A DNA stretch of 39,464 nt from Aureobasidium sp. EXF-3400 (GCA_024195585.1 SWBL01000408.1:1-39464), one strand, 5' to 3'. Shown: positions 22,419 to 34,436, numbered from the stretch's first letter. A program made the numbers and translations. The notes: generated from the letters alone by a model not told the origin.

Positions 22419-23121
22419 TTATGCGACCATGGTGGAGGCGGTCGAGGACTCGTACTTCCAGGTGGGGGGAAGGACACCGACGGTCTTGTAGTAACGGGCA
22501 AGACGGTGGATACGGGACTCGATGAGAATCAGGCGGAACTTGGAGTCCTTGTCCTTGCGGTTGCGCTCGAGGTGCTTGCGGACGGCAACAGCCTGGGAAA
22601 ATTGTCAGCCACCAGGGTGCAGAAGTTTTGATAGGAATGCAAACAAACCTTCTTGATGAGCATGTAGAGGTCCTCGGGGATCTCAGGGGCAAGGCCTATT
22701 GAACATCACTCCGTCAGTCAAAGACCAAACAGAGGCAGAATTGTTGTGTTGTTGTTGTTGAAAAGTGTGGTTCGTCGCAATTTCTTGCGCTTCCATCTTT
22801 TTCTTTCCTTCACACTGGGTGGACCGTACCGTTGGACTTGAGGATTCTCAGAATCTTGTTACCTGTGTCGTGTGTTAGTCTTTTGCTTGCGGGTTCCAGA
22901 TGCGACAATATAAACGTACCAGTGACAACCTTGACCTGGGCAACACCGTGGGAGTCACGGAGGACGACACCAATCTGCGAAGGGGTGGCACCCTTACGGG
23001 CGAGCTTGCAGATCTGGTCAACGACCTGCTCGGGAGTGGTCTTGAGCCATGCGGGAGGAGCGCGCGAGTAGGGGATGGCGCTGGAGGAGATACCCTTTCC
23101 CTTGGAGTGAAGACGGCCCAT
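22419..23121 (-). CDS. RPS13: 40S ribosomal protein S13 (uS15)
   Basis: Four exons on the minus strand, 23121-22920, 22862-22830, 22695-22649 and 22592-22419, total 456 bases, exactly 151 residues, the normal eukaryotic length. It starts [20 protein letters not shown] and ends in STASTMVA. The segments [35 protein letters not shown] and [21 protein letters not shown] are all conserved. It binds 18S rRNA in the body of the small subunit and acts in translation. The second intron (22696-22829) is 134 nt, longer than the other two (57 and 56 nt). I looked for a box C/D snoRNA in it and found no convincing one. Confidence 0.98.
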
Positions 23122-25286
23122 TTTGAATGTCGGTTTGGAGTAGAAGTTGTCGGATGAAGGGTCTTCGGTTGCTCGTTCGTCGTTCTCGAGTTCTTCTCGG
23201 ATGGAAGCAAAGCTGGAAACCAATTTCGCCCAGGCACAGACGCCAAGACTTTTTCGTGGGTGGCAGCTTCCGACCTTTTCCCGTCAAGCCAGTAGCGAAA
23301 ACTTCTGCGCTTCAGCTTGCAGAAAACTTCTGTCTTGACATGGAATATATCGTTCACTTGACTTTGCTTGTCAAAACTTCGACACCTTTTGGCAGAGCTT
23401 GATGGCTCACTGGGCGCAGCGAATGCATATACTGATGCTTGAATCTCGCCTGCGTACAGCCTCAGGCACTGCCAGCTTCTGAACTGGTATGTTATCATTA
23501 ACTCTCCTTACCACCCATTCCCATCACCTTTTTATGATGAATTTTGCTTTATTACTATTTTTCTGGTACCTCTTATGTCAGAGGAGCTCTCGGGCGCCTC
23601 GATGATCTAAATGGGCTTCTGATCTATCCACTCAGACTTTGCAATTTGGTCTCTCGCTCTGCCCAGACATCTGGCTAACAAATGACCTCTTGTAGACAAA
23701 TACTTCCAAGCAGACACAACCGCTTCGTTGATAATCTCGTTTATACGCCCTCGGCACCGGTGTGGCTCAGTTTTGAACACATTCGTAGCCCCTTTACCCC
23801 TGCTAAGTCCTTGGCCCTTGGGAACGAGAAGTGTCCCGAGTCTGCAGAAATTCTTCCACTCTTGGCTTGAAATCTCTTGCGCATGGCATTCTTGGTGTTT
23901 ATCAATTTCTTTAGCAATTTTAGACGTCCTATAGAAGAATATCATTGATTGATTGACACTTGAACCTCGCATCTCAACGTTCATATCGTGTGCTTTAGAT
24001 CTGGGGCATGACGGGCGGCTATCCGAGCACGGCAAATACGAGTAGAGCCTTGTCAACTGGTTGTGCATACACATGGGGTACGGTATCGCTGTTCACAGGC
24101 TGCCTCGATCGAGGAACACAGCATCGGGTTGCTATCCGCGCCGTTGAGACTTGGATCTGAGTAACGTGAGCTGTCCTGACTCCTGACTCAGGCTGACAAG
24201 TGTACCATGGCCCACTCTTTTCCTCCATCTTTGCTCCAGAGCATCACACCAACACACAATTGCCGGAACGCAGAGGGTCGATGATATCCCGTGTCATGTT
24301 TGAATGGGATGTGCACCACTATCTTCGCCTTGGCATAGTGGATTTGCATCGGCTATTCTGGATCTGCAGGGCCATATCTCCAGACGCTTCACATGTTTTG
24401 TGGTGCGGGTGTCCCTGCAGCAGCCGAGACAAGAAAAGAAGGTTATCATGTCACGACCACATGCTGTCCATTCGCAAGCAAGCGACCGCTTCTCGAGGCA
24501 TCTGACACCCGTTCTGTATGCCCAGTAAGCACAAGCGTTGGTATTTTCTTCGCCTGCTTCCTGAACCTCGGGCGCGACAAACATGCAGGGCGGCGCACAG
24601 AGTCAGTTCCATGGTGAAACGTCGAGCAGACCTGCGGCGGCCGTGCATACTTCTTACACCTCGGACCAAGTTGGGGATGGTCAGATCCTCCTTGATCAAG
24701 ATGAAGCACGGTAAATGATTCGCAAATGATCATCTTGTACAATGCGTCGGTCGTTATTCGACAAGGAAAACAATCGACTACATCTCATCAAATGCTACTT
24801 TAACTAGTCAAGAACAATAGCGCTCTCCAATCGCTGTCGCGCGACATCTGTCTACATGATGGAGGACAACGGCACCCATCAAGCCACATGCATCCACGCT
24901 AGTGTATCGTGAAATTGTGCTCCACCCTGCGACTCGACCATAACGGCGCTTGTAAGAAAGGCAAACTCTAGGCGTGCCATGACCATGATCCCCAGCGCCT
25001 CTTTGCTTGCATTGTTCAATATACTCGGATGCTGGATTTTGCTTTAATTCAGGCCCCAGCCCCCGAGTCGGCCTCGAGGGGTTCCATTCCTTCACTTCGT
25101 CATCCACTACCAATAACAAACATACCTGACCAGCAGTCATTCTTTTAAGTGTCCTAGTGACATTGCCACGATCTTTACTCAATTTGCATTGGACACGCGT
25201 TTGATACCCCCTTGCTTCACTGCTCTTCGCCTCATAAAATCGAGTGCGCATCTTTTACACCATACCAAGCAATCCTCAACAACACA
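23122..25286. other. Upstream of RPS13 and spacer, no convincing gene
   Basis: The first 300 bases or so should hold the RPS13 promoter; two near-identical GAAAACTTCTG words occur at about 23297 and 23322. One minus-strand frame (24074-23607, 155 codons with an ATG) is open, but its product is not recognisable and lacks a coding-like composition. The rest shows only short frames. The last 60 bases are the leader of the Tos1-like gene. Confidence 0.5.
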
Positions 25287-26738
25287 ATGAAGAACATCAT
25301 CGCTGCCAGCACTTTCCTGGCTGCTTCCATCTCTGGAGTTGCTGCCGATCTTTGTAGCAAGGGTTCCGTCGACGACAATGGCAACTGGTATTGCCAGGCC
25401 GTCGACTCTATCACCTACACTGGAATGATGGGCAAGGGCTCCTACAACAAGATCACCAACATGGATGGCAACTCTGGTTCTTGCTCTTCCACTCCTTACG
25501 GCTATTCGGGTGAAATGTCTCCTCTTGATGAGGAAGTCTCTCTCCATTTCCGTGGTCCTCTTAAGCTCAAGCAGTTTGCTTTCTTCTCACCCAGCACCGA
25601 TTCTTCCGAATCTTCCAAGAAGGCCAAGCGCAGCGCCATGCACCGTCACAACCACGCACACCAGCATGCTCACAAGCACAAGCGTGACGAGGATGTTGAG
25701 AAGCGCGGTGTTGGCGATTGGGTAACCGCCGTAATTGATGGACAGACCGTTTCCTGGATCAACGAGTGGTCTGGCGTTGCTACTACTGCTGCCGCTGCTC
25801 CTGCAGCCACCACTTCCGCTGCTGCCGCTCCCTCAAGCACTGAGTCTGCTTCAGCTGGCTTCTTGAACAAGCTCTTGAAGGTCAACGCTCCTGCCGCATA
25901 CAGCTCCAGTGCTTCCAGCTCCAGCTCTAGCTCTGCCGTCGTCGCACAGGCCAGCTCAAGCTCCTCGTCCCAGTCGTCCTCCGCTTCTGCCTCTGCTTCT
26001 TCTGGCAGCTCTGGATCCTGGGGTCGCAAGGCTTACTACAACTCTGAGGCCGGCTCCGCAGACAATGTCGTTTTCCTGAACCACAACGGTGGCCAAGGCT
26101 CTGGTGTCTTCGACTACACTTTCGGTAACTCGCTCTCGTACTCTAACAGCCAGGGCAATGCTGGTGCCTCCTCGCCTCAGGTCCTCGCTGACACTCAGCT
26201 GGCCTCCAACGACGAGGTCATCATCATGTCTGACAAGGAGTGCGATGGTGACTGTGGCTACTACCGTGACGGCCAAGTTGCTTACCACGGTTTCGCTGGC
26301 GCCCAGAAGGCTTTCTTCTTCGAGTTCGAGATGCCTCTTGATGGCAACACTGATGCTGCTACCAACGGTGACATGCCCGCCATCTGGATGCTCAACGCTC
26401 AGATCCCTCGCACTCTTCAGTACGGTCAGGCTGATTGTTCTTGCTGGACCACCGGTTGCGGTGAGTTCGACATTTTCGAGGTCCTGGCTCCTGGTGACCT
26501 CCGCTGCAAGTCTACTCTCCACAGCAACATCAAGGGCGGCAACTCGGACTACTTCAAGCGTCCCATCTCTGGCAGCATGAAGGCCATGGTCCTCCTCAAC
26601 GGCGAGAACATGCACATCAAGGTCCTCGACAACGACTACCAAGTCCCCACCAGCATCGATGCCTCATGGATCTCCAACCAATGCGAGACCAGCTTGATCC
26701 AGAACACCTTGAACTCCCTCTTCGCCTTGATTTCGTAA
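25287..26738 (+). CDS. TOS1: Tos1-like cell-wall glucanase-type protein
   Basis: A single exon of 483 residues with a clean signal peptide (MKNIIAASTFLAASISGVAA). The N-terminal block after it (YCQAVDSITYTGMMGKGSY, then YSGEMSPLDEEVSLHFRGPL) matches the DUF2403 region of yeast Tos1/Yjl171c. The C-terminal half (about 255-470) matches the Tos1-like glycosyl hydrolase domain (DUF2401). It includes GEFDIFE at 392-398, whose E-x-D-x-x-E spacing recalls GH16-type catalytic centres. Between them lie a His/Lys-rich stretch with KR sites (KKAKR, KHKR, VEKR) fit for Kex2 cleavage and a Ser/Ala-rich linker (about 170-255). The protein is probably secreted to the wall and acts on beta-glucan. No GPI signal is seen. 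The ATG at 25287 is chosen because it opens on the signal peptide. Confidence 0.92.
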   Translation: MKNIIAASTFLAASISGVAADLCSKGSVDDNGNWYCQAVDSITYTGMMGKGSYNKITNMDGNSGSCSSTPYGYSGEMSPLDEEVSLHFRGPLKLKQFAFFSPSTDSSESSKKAKRSAMHRHNHAHQHAHKHKRDEDVEKRGVGDWVTAVIDGQTVSWINEWSGVATTAAAAPAATTSAAAAPSSTESASAGFLNKLLKVNAPAAYSSSASSSSSSSAVVAQASSSSSSQSSSASASASSGSSGSWGRKAYYNSEAGSADNVVFLNHNGGQGSGVFDYTFGNSLSYSNSQGNAGASSPQVLADTQLASNDEVIIMSDKECDGDCGYYRDGQVAYHGFAGAQKAFFFEFEMPLDGNTDAATNGDMPAIWMLNAQIPRTLQYGQADCSCWTTGCGEFDIFEVLAPGDLRCKSTLHSNIKGGNSDYFKRPISGSMKAMVLLNGENMHIKVLDNDYQVPTSIDASWISNQCETSLIQNTLNSLFALIS

Positions 26739-27767
26739 AGAGCCCAAGGCCGAAATGTTCTTTTGTCAATCTGCTTAACTTCTTTGACGAGGCTATGTTT
26801 CTGTTTTACTTTTATTAATCTTTAGTTTGCTTTGGAGTTTTCGCAGAAAGGAGCATTGGATGTTCATAGCGCTGGGCGTGGAAAAGGGATGGGGTGTGTT
26901 GTGAGGGCGACTACTGCACAAATCAGTGATTAGCATGCAACCCCGACTGTACTTAGCGAAATTCCAAAGATTTGCATCATCAACTGCGATTTCTCAGCCC
27001 TTGAGATTGTGATAGTCATTAACGATTGTGAGTGGTGGCTGTTGTTGGAACCAGATGTACGAAGGTGGCTGGTTGGAATGTATGTCTTTAGTCCAGACCT
27101 AGCCACGCTGCGGCCTCGACCCAATCATGCATAGGTACGTTAGGCACTGCAGCATGCTCATGGGCTAGTTCTTTCTCTCCGAACGTTGAGATGGCCATCT
27201 TGTATCTATAAAAATGCACAATACCTTGCAACAGGGACTGGTTTCCACAGAAAGATCGTTATCCCAGGCTCTCTCCATGGCCTCAACTTTTTTCTTCTAG
27301 AAAACCGATTGTGTGTTTTGACAGCTTACAATATATGATGCCTTGCTGTGAGAAGTGTCAATGGTGAGATGGTGACAGTCCTTGGTATGAAGTTGAGCGT
27401 GAACGTCTGGATTCAACAAGACTCTGGGGATGTTGTCTTCCCTCGGCAAGCCAAAAGTGGAGATTTAGTCCGAAGCAGCAACAGCGAGTTGTCTCTATCG
27501 GGGATCAGATAATACCACAGTCTGAGGCTTCTGTTTAGTTGTTGAGTCCAGTCTATACTTTATTCACATGTTTATGGAATGAACGAGAATTGTACAAGAC
27601 AAAGAGGTACTGGCTCACGTGCATGACAAAAGATCGAAGGCGACGGCAAGCGGGCGAATAAACAGCCTCGGCATCTTGGGAACGACGACAGTTCGTCACT
27701 TTCTCGTTCAAAACTCTGGGGTTGTTAAGGCTCAGACGACAGACGACCATCTCATCTCTGGTAGAAC
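26739..27767. other. Intergenic with one foldback element
   Basis: 3' region of the Tos1-like gene, then spacer, then the promoter of the PEX13 gene. It contains element copy H (27206-27324). No gene is supported. Confidence 0.6.
27206..27324 (+). mobile_element. Foldback MITE-like element, copy H
   Basis: The left end CTATAAAAATGCACAATA is intact. The inner GGTTTCCACAGAAAG and GGCTCTCTCC half-stems are kept. The right end is worn (GTGTGTTTTGACAG). It is about 119 bp long. Confidence 0.65.
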
Positions 27768-29224
27768 ATGGCGACGCCGTCGCCGCCAAAGCCGTGGGAA
27801 AGAGGACACGCTGCCTCATCATCGGGTACGTTATGGATATGCCCAGCGCGAGACAGCGCCCGCCCCGGGCTCGACTGACATTGCTATGACACAGCCTTGA
27901 CTTCGTCGGCCGCCATACCCACATCATCCACGGCCGCGACTCCATCATCAAATACTGCTGCTACAGCCGCGACACCTGCTCTTCCATCGCGACCCGAGTC
28001 GCTCAACTCTGTCGTTGATCGCACCGCCTCCAATTTCTCCAGCGCTCAACCTTATCAATCCTCGCCCTACGGCGGCTACGGTGGTGGCGCCATGACTTCG
28101 CCATACTCACGCTTCGGTTCTGGCTATGGCGGGGGCATGTATGGAGGCGGCATGTACGGAGGAGGTGGTATGTACGGCGGCAGCCCCTACGGTGGTATGG
28201 GCGGCATGTACGGCGGTGGCTACGGCGGCATGGGCGGTCCCATGGGCCCCAATGGCCAGAGCCTGACCCAGTCTTTCAGCCAGAGTACACAAAACACTTT
28301 CCAGCTCATCGAGAGTATTGTTGGCGCTTTTGGTGGCTTTGCTCAGATGCTTGAGAGCACCTACATGGCCACCCACTCGAGTTTCTTTGGTATGTCTCCT
28401 GATGCCCTCACTACCGTCATTATACTAATCTTTCTTTAGCCATGGTATCCGTTGCCGAGCAGTTTGGCAACCTACGGCAAACCCTAGGCCAGGTCCTAGG
28501 CATCTTCACCATCATCCGCTGGATACGCACAGCCATGGCCAAACTGACTGGACGCCCACTCCCTGCGAGCAGTACCGACCTCACCCCTGCCAACTTCGCA
28601 AGCTTCAATGGCCGCCTCCCCGACGGCTCTGCCGCACCTCCCCGTGCCAGCAAGAAGCCCTTCATCATGTTCGTCCTCGCAGTCTTCGGTCTGCCATACC
28701 TCATGGGCAAGCTCATCCGCGCCCTCGCCCGCAGCCAAGAGGAAGAAGAGCAGCGCCGCCTTCAAGCCGAAGGTCCCCAACAACCTCTCGACCCCTCAAA
28801 ACTCGACTTCTGTCGTGTCCTCTACGACTTCAACCCCGAAGCAAACGCAAACGCCGTCCAAGGCGTCGACCTCGCCGTCTCCAAGGGCGACCTTGTCGCT
28901 GTCCTCAGCAAGACAGACCCCCTCGGCAACCCCTCAGAATGGTGGCAATGCCGTGCTCGCGATGGCCGCAAGGGATACCTCCCTGCCCCTTACCTCGAGA
29001 CCATCCAGCGCCGCCTTCAAGGCCAGATCACCAGCGGAACCAGCCCTGCTGGAAGCCGTGCCCAAACAATGACCACAACTAGCGCCGACAGCCGCTCAAA
29101 CACCATGCTCGACAGAGAAAAAGATCTCGTCAAGGCTGCTCCTAGAGACTTGCCTCCCGACGTTCAAGGCAAGGCTGGCGATCTCAGCGTTGAGAGTTTC
29201 CAGAAAGGTCAATTCTACTCATGA
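27768..29224 (+). CDS. PEX13: Peroxin 13, peroxisomal docking SH3 protein
   Basis: Three exons, 27768-27825, 27895-28389 and 28440-29224 (introns of 69 and 50 nt), encode 445 residues. Pex13 sits in the peroxisomal membrane and with Pex14 forms the docking site for the Pex5 and Pex7 cargo receptors. It starts MATPSPPKPWERG. A Ser/Ala/Thr-rich part is followed by a Gly/Tyr-rich region (GGMYGG repeats, about 70-125). The conserved FQLIESIVGAFGGFAQMLEST and FAMVSVAEQFGNLRQTLGQ segments come next. A membrane span lies at about 259-281 (FIMFVLAVFGLPYLMGKL). A C-terminal SH3 domain spans about 305-372 (ALYDF-like VLYDF, then EWWQCRARDGRKGYLP). Both splice junctions split codons in frame. It is convergent with HSH155. 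Confidence 0.97.
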
Positions 29225-29931
29225 GCATCGATCATGAAACATTTGTATTCACGAAAGCGGGCGTTATTTGTCTTGATGTCTCTGTTATGAACAAAGGGGA
29301 AATGTGCTATGCTTGGAAAAAACTGGCAATCCTCAAAGGCTGGCTATAGGTCAAAGGTTTTTTACTTTTCTATATACATCTTCTTTCTATACCAATTCTT
29401 TTTCTGTTACGAAGCAGCACAACACTGCTCACATGGTGCTTGTATATCATTGCGTGAGGAAGGCGTGGATGACGATAAACATTTTACTGCAACATCCTGT
29501 GTGCTAAGGCGTAAACTTCCATCGTACTCCCACTACAGCAAAGATAAAGTATACACTATAAAAAGACACAATCCTTTTCAGAAGCAGAGGCATGTCCTCA
29601 GGGAGCCGAACTGCAAGTTGTTGCTTTTTAGTGGGTACTCTCCTGTTTCCTAGTACTACTGTGCATTTTTATAGCATACACTTTGCTCTTTGCTATACTG
29701 GGGCACACTTGAGTTACAGACTTTGATGACGCATGAGGAGGAGGTCAATAAGTTGACGCTGAAGTGTTCACGCAGAGTTTGTTCTGTATCGTGAAAATGT
29801 ATTCATTTTTTCGTAAAGCCAATGGAAACTATTTAGGTGCACGGCTCCGGCAAACTAAAGAACTACCTGAAACCTCCCATACCGAACGACGCCGCTGTAA
29901 AAAGCAATGTGACGTTTTCCCTGTTCTGTAT
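29225..29931. other. Convergent 3' spacer with one foldback element
   Basis: Lies between the 3' ends of PEX13 (plus) and HSH155 (minus). Element copy I takes up the middle. No gene is seen. Confidence 0.65.
29556..29674 (+). mobile_element. Foldback MITE-like element, copy I (long arms)
   Basis: The inner ends are CTATAAAAAGACACAA and CTGTGCATTTTTATAG, 119 bp apart. Inverted similarity continues outward: AGCAAAGATAAAGTATACA on the left mirrors the AGCAAAGAGCAAAGTGTATG read from the right. The whole structure therefore runs from about 29528 to 29703, with arms of at least 40 bp. Confidence 0.75.
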
Positions 29932-32900
29932 CTAAAAGATTGCCATCAACTCGAACCTATCGCAAGTCTCATCGTCGAGGTTGGGGTAGTAAGGCACCAT
30001 AGCATCCGCAGCATGAACATAAGCATCGTTGTAAAGTCGCCAGTAAGGTGTTCTGACTTTGCGTGCAGGGTGGAAGAGTCCAGCCCAGACGTAGTTCATC
30101 ACCACACCAGTACCGACAGCGACACGCACGGCATCGATGGCTTCGATCATGCGGTCAATGACGTGAGGCGAGGTTTCGAAGATGTTGGGGTAGAGCAGGT
30201 TGAGTAAGTGGAGCATGGCGTCTTCGCAGCCAAGGCCAACGACTCCCAGGGCTACGTGCTTGACAACCGATGCTGCTGTTTGGCGATGCACTTGGTCGCG
30301 GTCGATGAGTGCGTCCTCTAGAAGTGGTGTTACAGCGTAGACGTAATCCTTAGCCATCTCACCGATGTACTCGAAGAGGAAGGAAAGTGACTTCAGCACA
30401 CCATTTTGCACGTTGAGTTCGGGCACACGGTATTCGTTCATCAATGCCGGCAGGACAGTGAAAGGCGCGCAAGTTTCCGCAACGATGCCAATAGCAACAG
30501 CGGTACAGACACGCGATTGACGCTCCTGGACACGCAAGTTGTTCAACAGCGTTGCTAGAACATCTTGTGGACCGATGGCCTTGGCGATGAAGCCGAATGT
30601 GTTGTTGGCCGCTCGTCGGATACCCTTCTTGTGTGCCTTGAGCATGTCAAGAAGTTCGAAACAAATACGCATCCATTCACGAGGGTTGACACTTTCTGGC
30701 CCGCGGTCTGCGATACGGCCAACCAAGTCGATCGTGTTTTCCTGGACCTTCTCGTGACGATTACGAAGAATGGGAGTAAGGCGTGGCAGCAGATCCTTGA
30801 TAGGCGGCTGTACTTGGTTGATGCCAATAACGGTGACAATTGAGCGCAGTGCACCAAGAACTGAACCAAGGACTTCGGGATACTCTTCACCCAAGTTCTC
30901 GTACAGGTTGACACTGATCGTGCCCAGAAGATTCTCCTGTCCGCAGTGCTTCATGACGATGGCAATTCGTGATACCAAGTCTGCAGCTTGCTGTCTGACG
31001 GTAGCCGACTTGTTGCTTAGACGGAAGAGAATAGTACTGGCGATTTGAGGAAGATATGGTGTGCATCGAGTGTCGAGTGCGTTAACCACTGTTCCGAATC
31101 CGTTCAGGATGGTGATGTCTTCGACTGTTTGTTCTTGGAAAGCGGTCAAAATACCATCAACCAAGCGTTCTTCGAGACGTTCGTTGATGTCTGCAGCACC
31201 CAAACTGGCAATGGACTTCTCAATGGTTTCCATTGTCATCTTTCGGTATGCTTCGCTCTCATCTTTGAGATTGTCAACAACTCTCTCCACGATCTCACCA
31301 CAGCCAACCTTTCGACCAAGATCTCCTGTCGTCTCAACAACCTGGACATAGTTTCGTCGGTCCAGTGCCATTCTTCGTACCCAGAAGCTCTTGAAGAAGT
31401 CATCAAGCACAGTCTCTTTCAGGTAAGCAGCAGTAACACCGTTGGTGTTGGCGCATTGTGACAAAACCTTCAAGACAACCTTCTTCATCTCCTCGTCGGG
31501 CGACGAGAACTCACGAAGCAGAATCTCCATGATCTGACTGACGTAGTAGTTGGCAAATTCTTCGTCCATCAGAGGAACAACGTAACCAACGGCCTTGAGG
31601 AAACCAGCAAGACCCTTACCACGCTGCTTGCGAGCTCCGGTCCAGAGAGGGTTGAGGATATCGTCGAAACTTTCGATACCGTAAGGGTTTGCAGCCTCGG
31701 CAAGAGCGGCGATGGCCAACGCCGTAACAGTACGAACCTTTGTCTGTTCATCATTCAAGTTGTCGCCTATGCAGTCAACAAGACCTTTGAGATGGGGCAG
31801 GACAGCACAACCCATGAGGATAGGAATCTGTTGCACAATCTTGACACCAGTGTGTCTTGCTTGCCATGACTTCTTACTCTTGCATACAGCGCGCAGGAAA
31901 GGAAGAAGTGCAGGAATGCCAAGAGCGCTGGCAACGACTGCGAAAGCACGAGCAGTAGTGTTTCTGACATACTCATCTGCATGGTCAATATCAGGACGCA
32001 TAGTGGAAATCATGTGTGCAAGACCAGCAGCTTTAGCCAGGTTCGAGATAATTTCGCGACCTTCGACACGCGCATAGTAATCTTGATCGATCAGCAATGG
32101 CTCGATAACGACCAAAATCTTGTGAGTGTAAGGTCTGACCAAATCATCAAGCTTGTATAAGATACGGTCAATGACCTTGACGAGCAAATGGCGCTCCTGG
32201 TCTTCGAGTGTCTTCTCCATGAGCAGAGGAAGGATTTGATCGAAGAGTGGACCAGCACCGAACGAACGAGCATTGTCAGTAAGTTGACGAAGCGCAGTTT
32301 TACGCATAGGTGGTGTTCCGTTCTTGACCTTGATAAGCAGACGCATGATCTTGCGCTCCTTGAGTTCATCAACACTCATCTCGTTCTCATCGGCGCCGTC
32401 GACAAGCTTGCCAAAGTATGCCATGTCTTCTGGCTTCAGGCGGAGCTCACCCACTCCGGGCAGCTCGCTTGGAAGGTCCTTGCCAAGTGATCGAGGGTCC
32501 ACAGGTTGCTGCATCATGAAACCACCTTGTAGCGAAGCAGGGGTGCTAGGAACTCTGTGTGCGGGCACCCGTGTAGGCTCGTATCCAGGAGGGAATGGAA
32601 GAACGCGGTAACCATCCTTTTCTCCAGGAAGCATCATGTCGAGCTCCTCATCGGACAGAGGAGCGTTTCTAGCAGAGATATCAGAACCATAGCCAGCACC
32701 AGCGGCAGGAGTCTGGGAGGGGTGCATGGGAGTGGCAAGGCCAGCATTTCCACCAACGGGGGTCGCGGCGGTCAAGGAAGGTGCCATATCAAAACGAGAG
32801 CGCTTTCTTGGCTCAGCCTGAGCTGCTGGGGCAGGTGTAGAGTCCCAGCGAGAACGCTTGGTTTCGGGAGCGTCTTCGGCCTTAACGACGGCGTCCTTTG

Positions 32901-33525
32901 CAGCAGCATCCTCAGATGAGGTGTCCCATCGTTGCTTTCGCTTACGAGGGGCAGCGACTTCGCTCGAATCCTCGTCAGCCTTGAGAGTAGGCTTATGTTC
33001 AACCACACCATCCATGCCATCCTCTCCCTTGGCCTGCTTCTCTTCGATAAGCTTGTGTACCCGCTCTTCCTCGCGCTCAATCTCACGTTGCTTCATAACC
33101 TCCTTGTAGCTTTGACCATCGGGGCTGAGTTGACGGTTGAAGCGACGCTTCTGGTAATCCGACTCGCGACTGGCGATCTGGGCCTGCTTCTCGCGATCGA
33201 CGAGGATGTCGGCTTCACCGTGGGCGTATTCGTTCATCTGTTCGGTGGTGGCGGTGTACTGGCCGACCAGTCTCCTGCTCTGGTCTTCGCCATCAGCATC
33301 GTCCATGTCGTCGTCCTCGGTGACGGCGATCGACGTGTTGTATCCGGCATATTTGTCGACAGTTCCATTTCCGTAGAGATCAGTATCGGCATTGTCAGTC
33401 AGCGACTGCTTGGTCGGATTGGCCCTGGTGGAGGCGCGCTCCTGCTGCAGTCGTCGGATTTCAGCTATTGCCTCGTCAGTGTCGGCGCGGCGCGTGGTCA
33501 GACTGCTGTGCTTACCGTCAGACAT
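29932..33525 (-). CDS. HSH155: Splicing factor 3B subunit 1 (SF3b155)
   Basis: A single exon of 1197 residues encodes the large HEAT-repeat protein of the U2 snRNP SF3b complex, which clamps the branch-site/U2 duplex (human SF3B1, yeast Hsh155, fission yeast Prp10). The N-terminus is charged and carries RWD/RFD peptides at about 199, 227 and 245 that bind U2AF-homology-motif proteins. Next is the [20 protein letters not shown] segment at about 291 and a PPGYEP motif. HEAT repeats fill about 400-1190. Positions matching human disease hotspots are unchanged: E518 (E622), R521 (R625), K562 (K666) and K596 (K700). The tail [16 protein letters not shown] region, linked to pladienolide-type inhibitor binding, is also conserved. 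No intron is present. It is nuclear. Confidence 0.98.
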   Translation of the reverse strand: MSDGKHSSLTTRRADTDEAIAEIRRLQQERASTRANPTKQSLTDNADTDLYGNGTVDKYAGYNTSIAVTEDDDMDDADGEDQSRRLVGQYTATTEQMNEYAHGEADILVDREKQAQIASRESDYQKRRFNRQLSPDGQSYKEVMKQREIEREEERVHKLIEEKQAKGEDGMDGVVEHKPTLKADEDSSEVAAPRKRKQRWDTSSEDAAAKDAVVKAEDAPETKRSRWDSTPAPAAQAEPRKRSRFDMAPSLTAATPVGGNAGLATPMHPSQTPAAGAGYGSDISARNAPLSDEELDMMLPGEKDGYRVLPFPPGYEPTRVPAHRVPSTPASLQGGFMMQQPVDPRSLGKDLPSELPGVGELRLKPEDMAYFGKLVDGADENEMSVDELKERKIMRLLIKVKNGTPPMRKTALRQLTDNARSFGAGPLFDQILPLLMEKTLEDQERHLLVKVIDRILYKLDDLVRPYTHKILVVIEPLLIDQDYYARVEGREIISNLAKAAGLAHMISTMRPDIDHADEYVRNTTARAFAVVASALGIPALLPFLRAVCKSKKSWQARHTGVKIVQQIPILMGCAVLPHLKGLVDCIGDNLNDEQTKVRTVTALAIAALAEAANPYGIESFDDILNPLWTGARKQRGKGLAGFLKAVGYVVPLMDEEFANYYVSQIMEILLREFSSPDEEMKKVVLKVLSQCANTNGVTAAYLKETVLDDFFKSFWVRRMALDRRNYVQVVETTGDLGRKVGCGEIVERVVDNLKDESEAYRKMTMETIEKSIASLGAADINERLEERLVDGILTAFQEQTVEDITILNGFGTVVNALDTRCTPYLPQIASTILFRLSNKSATVRQQAADLVSRIAIVMKHCGQENLLGTISVNLYENLGEEYPEVLGSVLGALRSIVTVIGINQVQPPIKDLLPRLTPILRNRHEKVQENTIDLVGRIADRGPESVNPREWMRICFELLDMLKAHKKGIRRAANNTFGFIAKAIGPQDVLATLLNNLRVQERQSRVCTAVAIGIVAETCAPFTVLPALMNEYRVPELNVQNGVLKSLSFLFEYIGEMAKDYVYAVTPLLEDALIDRDQVHRQTAASVVKHVALGVVGLGCEDAMLHLLNLLYPNIFETSPHVIDRMIEAIDAVRVAVGTGVVMNYVWAGLFHPARKVRTPYWRLYNDAYVHAADAMVPYYPNLDDETCDRFELMAIF

Positions 33526-34436
33526 GGTGATGTCGCTAGTCGGGCATTCAAGGGGTCATTAATATACAGATTGTGCAAACGTTGAGGTGTTTGCGCACAG
33601 CGTCCGGTCGTCGATAAGAAGGATGCAAGAATGAAGTCAAGATGGTGCTGCTTCTTTCCGAATGTGACGCTTCCTCCAGAAAGTTGATGCCAAGCCGACG
33701 ACCCGCTATCGACTCCAACATCCACCAACCTCGTCCGACTCTTCCCTGATCTTGATAATGATCGTGATGTGTATCCCACTCCACGACCATCAGAATCTTT
33801 ATACTGAAGAAACTCAGGGTGGATCTCTGGGGGTTCCGTCCGGTCACTAGTGGGACGACAAGTCACGACTCTGGGACAAGAGCCTCGCCAGGCTCGTCTT
33901 CAGGTCTTATCTGTTTGTTGTCATCTACCATGTCTGTCACTTCCGCATTCCTATTAGAATAGTACCAAATGGTGTGTAAGTTACGGAAAAGCAGAGTACG
34001 TTCCTCGTCAATCTTTGAAGCATAAAGAGCAAAAAAGAACCAAGGTTCAACTTGGGCGAAACTACCAAAGTCATCAATGCGATCAACCAAGGCCGAGAGT
34101 CGAACTCACCACCCGTGGATTCTACTTATGCTAGCCTTTGGAAAGAGCTTTCCATCGAGTGATGCTTTTTGATGGAGACTTTATGTTGTTCAGCAGCTAT
34201 CGAGAAGCACGTTGATCTCCAAGTTGGAGATGCCACCAGAAAGAGCCTATGTGGTAAAACTACAAGAAATTTCATGTGGGTGATGTGTATGCCGAGAGGA
34301 TCCATTTTCGTGTTGTCATTCTTCCCATAAACACGAGATTACATCCATCACGACTTCACACTTTTCAGACTGTCCATCCTTTCTCCAATCCAACAGCTTT
34401 CCATTCGCTCCTTAAACCACAGCATGCATATTCAAC
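33526..34436. other. Divergent promoter region
   Basis: Upstream of HSH155 (minus) and of the helical hypothetical gene (plus). A tRNA-like stretch at about 34088-34140 was examined and not accepted. No gene is supported. Confidence 0.55.

Noticed and set aside
22696..22829. Possible box C/D snoRNA in the 134-nt second intron of RPS13
   Set aside because: C- and D-like boxes are present only as weak words and in the wrong order, with no terminal stem.
23607..24074. 155-codon frame on the minus strand with an ATG
   Set aside because: The product is unrecognised and its composition looks random. No supporting context such as a leader or introns. Kept only as a remark in the spacer entry.
25956..26642. 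228-codon minus-strand frame opposite the Tos1-like gene
   Set aside because: A by-product of biased codons in the real plus-strand gene; no domain.
34088..34140. tRNA-like sequence on the minus strand (T-arm-like GAGTTCGACTC, weak acceptor pairing)
   Set aside because: The stretch between the pairing ends is only about 54 bases, the acceptor arm has a mismatch, and no D-arm or clear anticodon arm forms. At best a decayed tRNA fragment.
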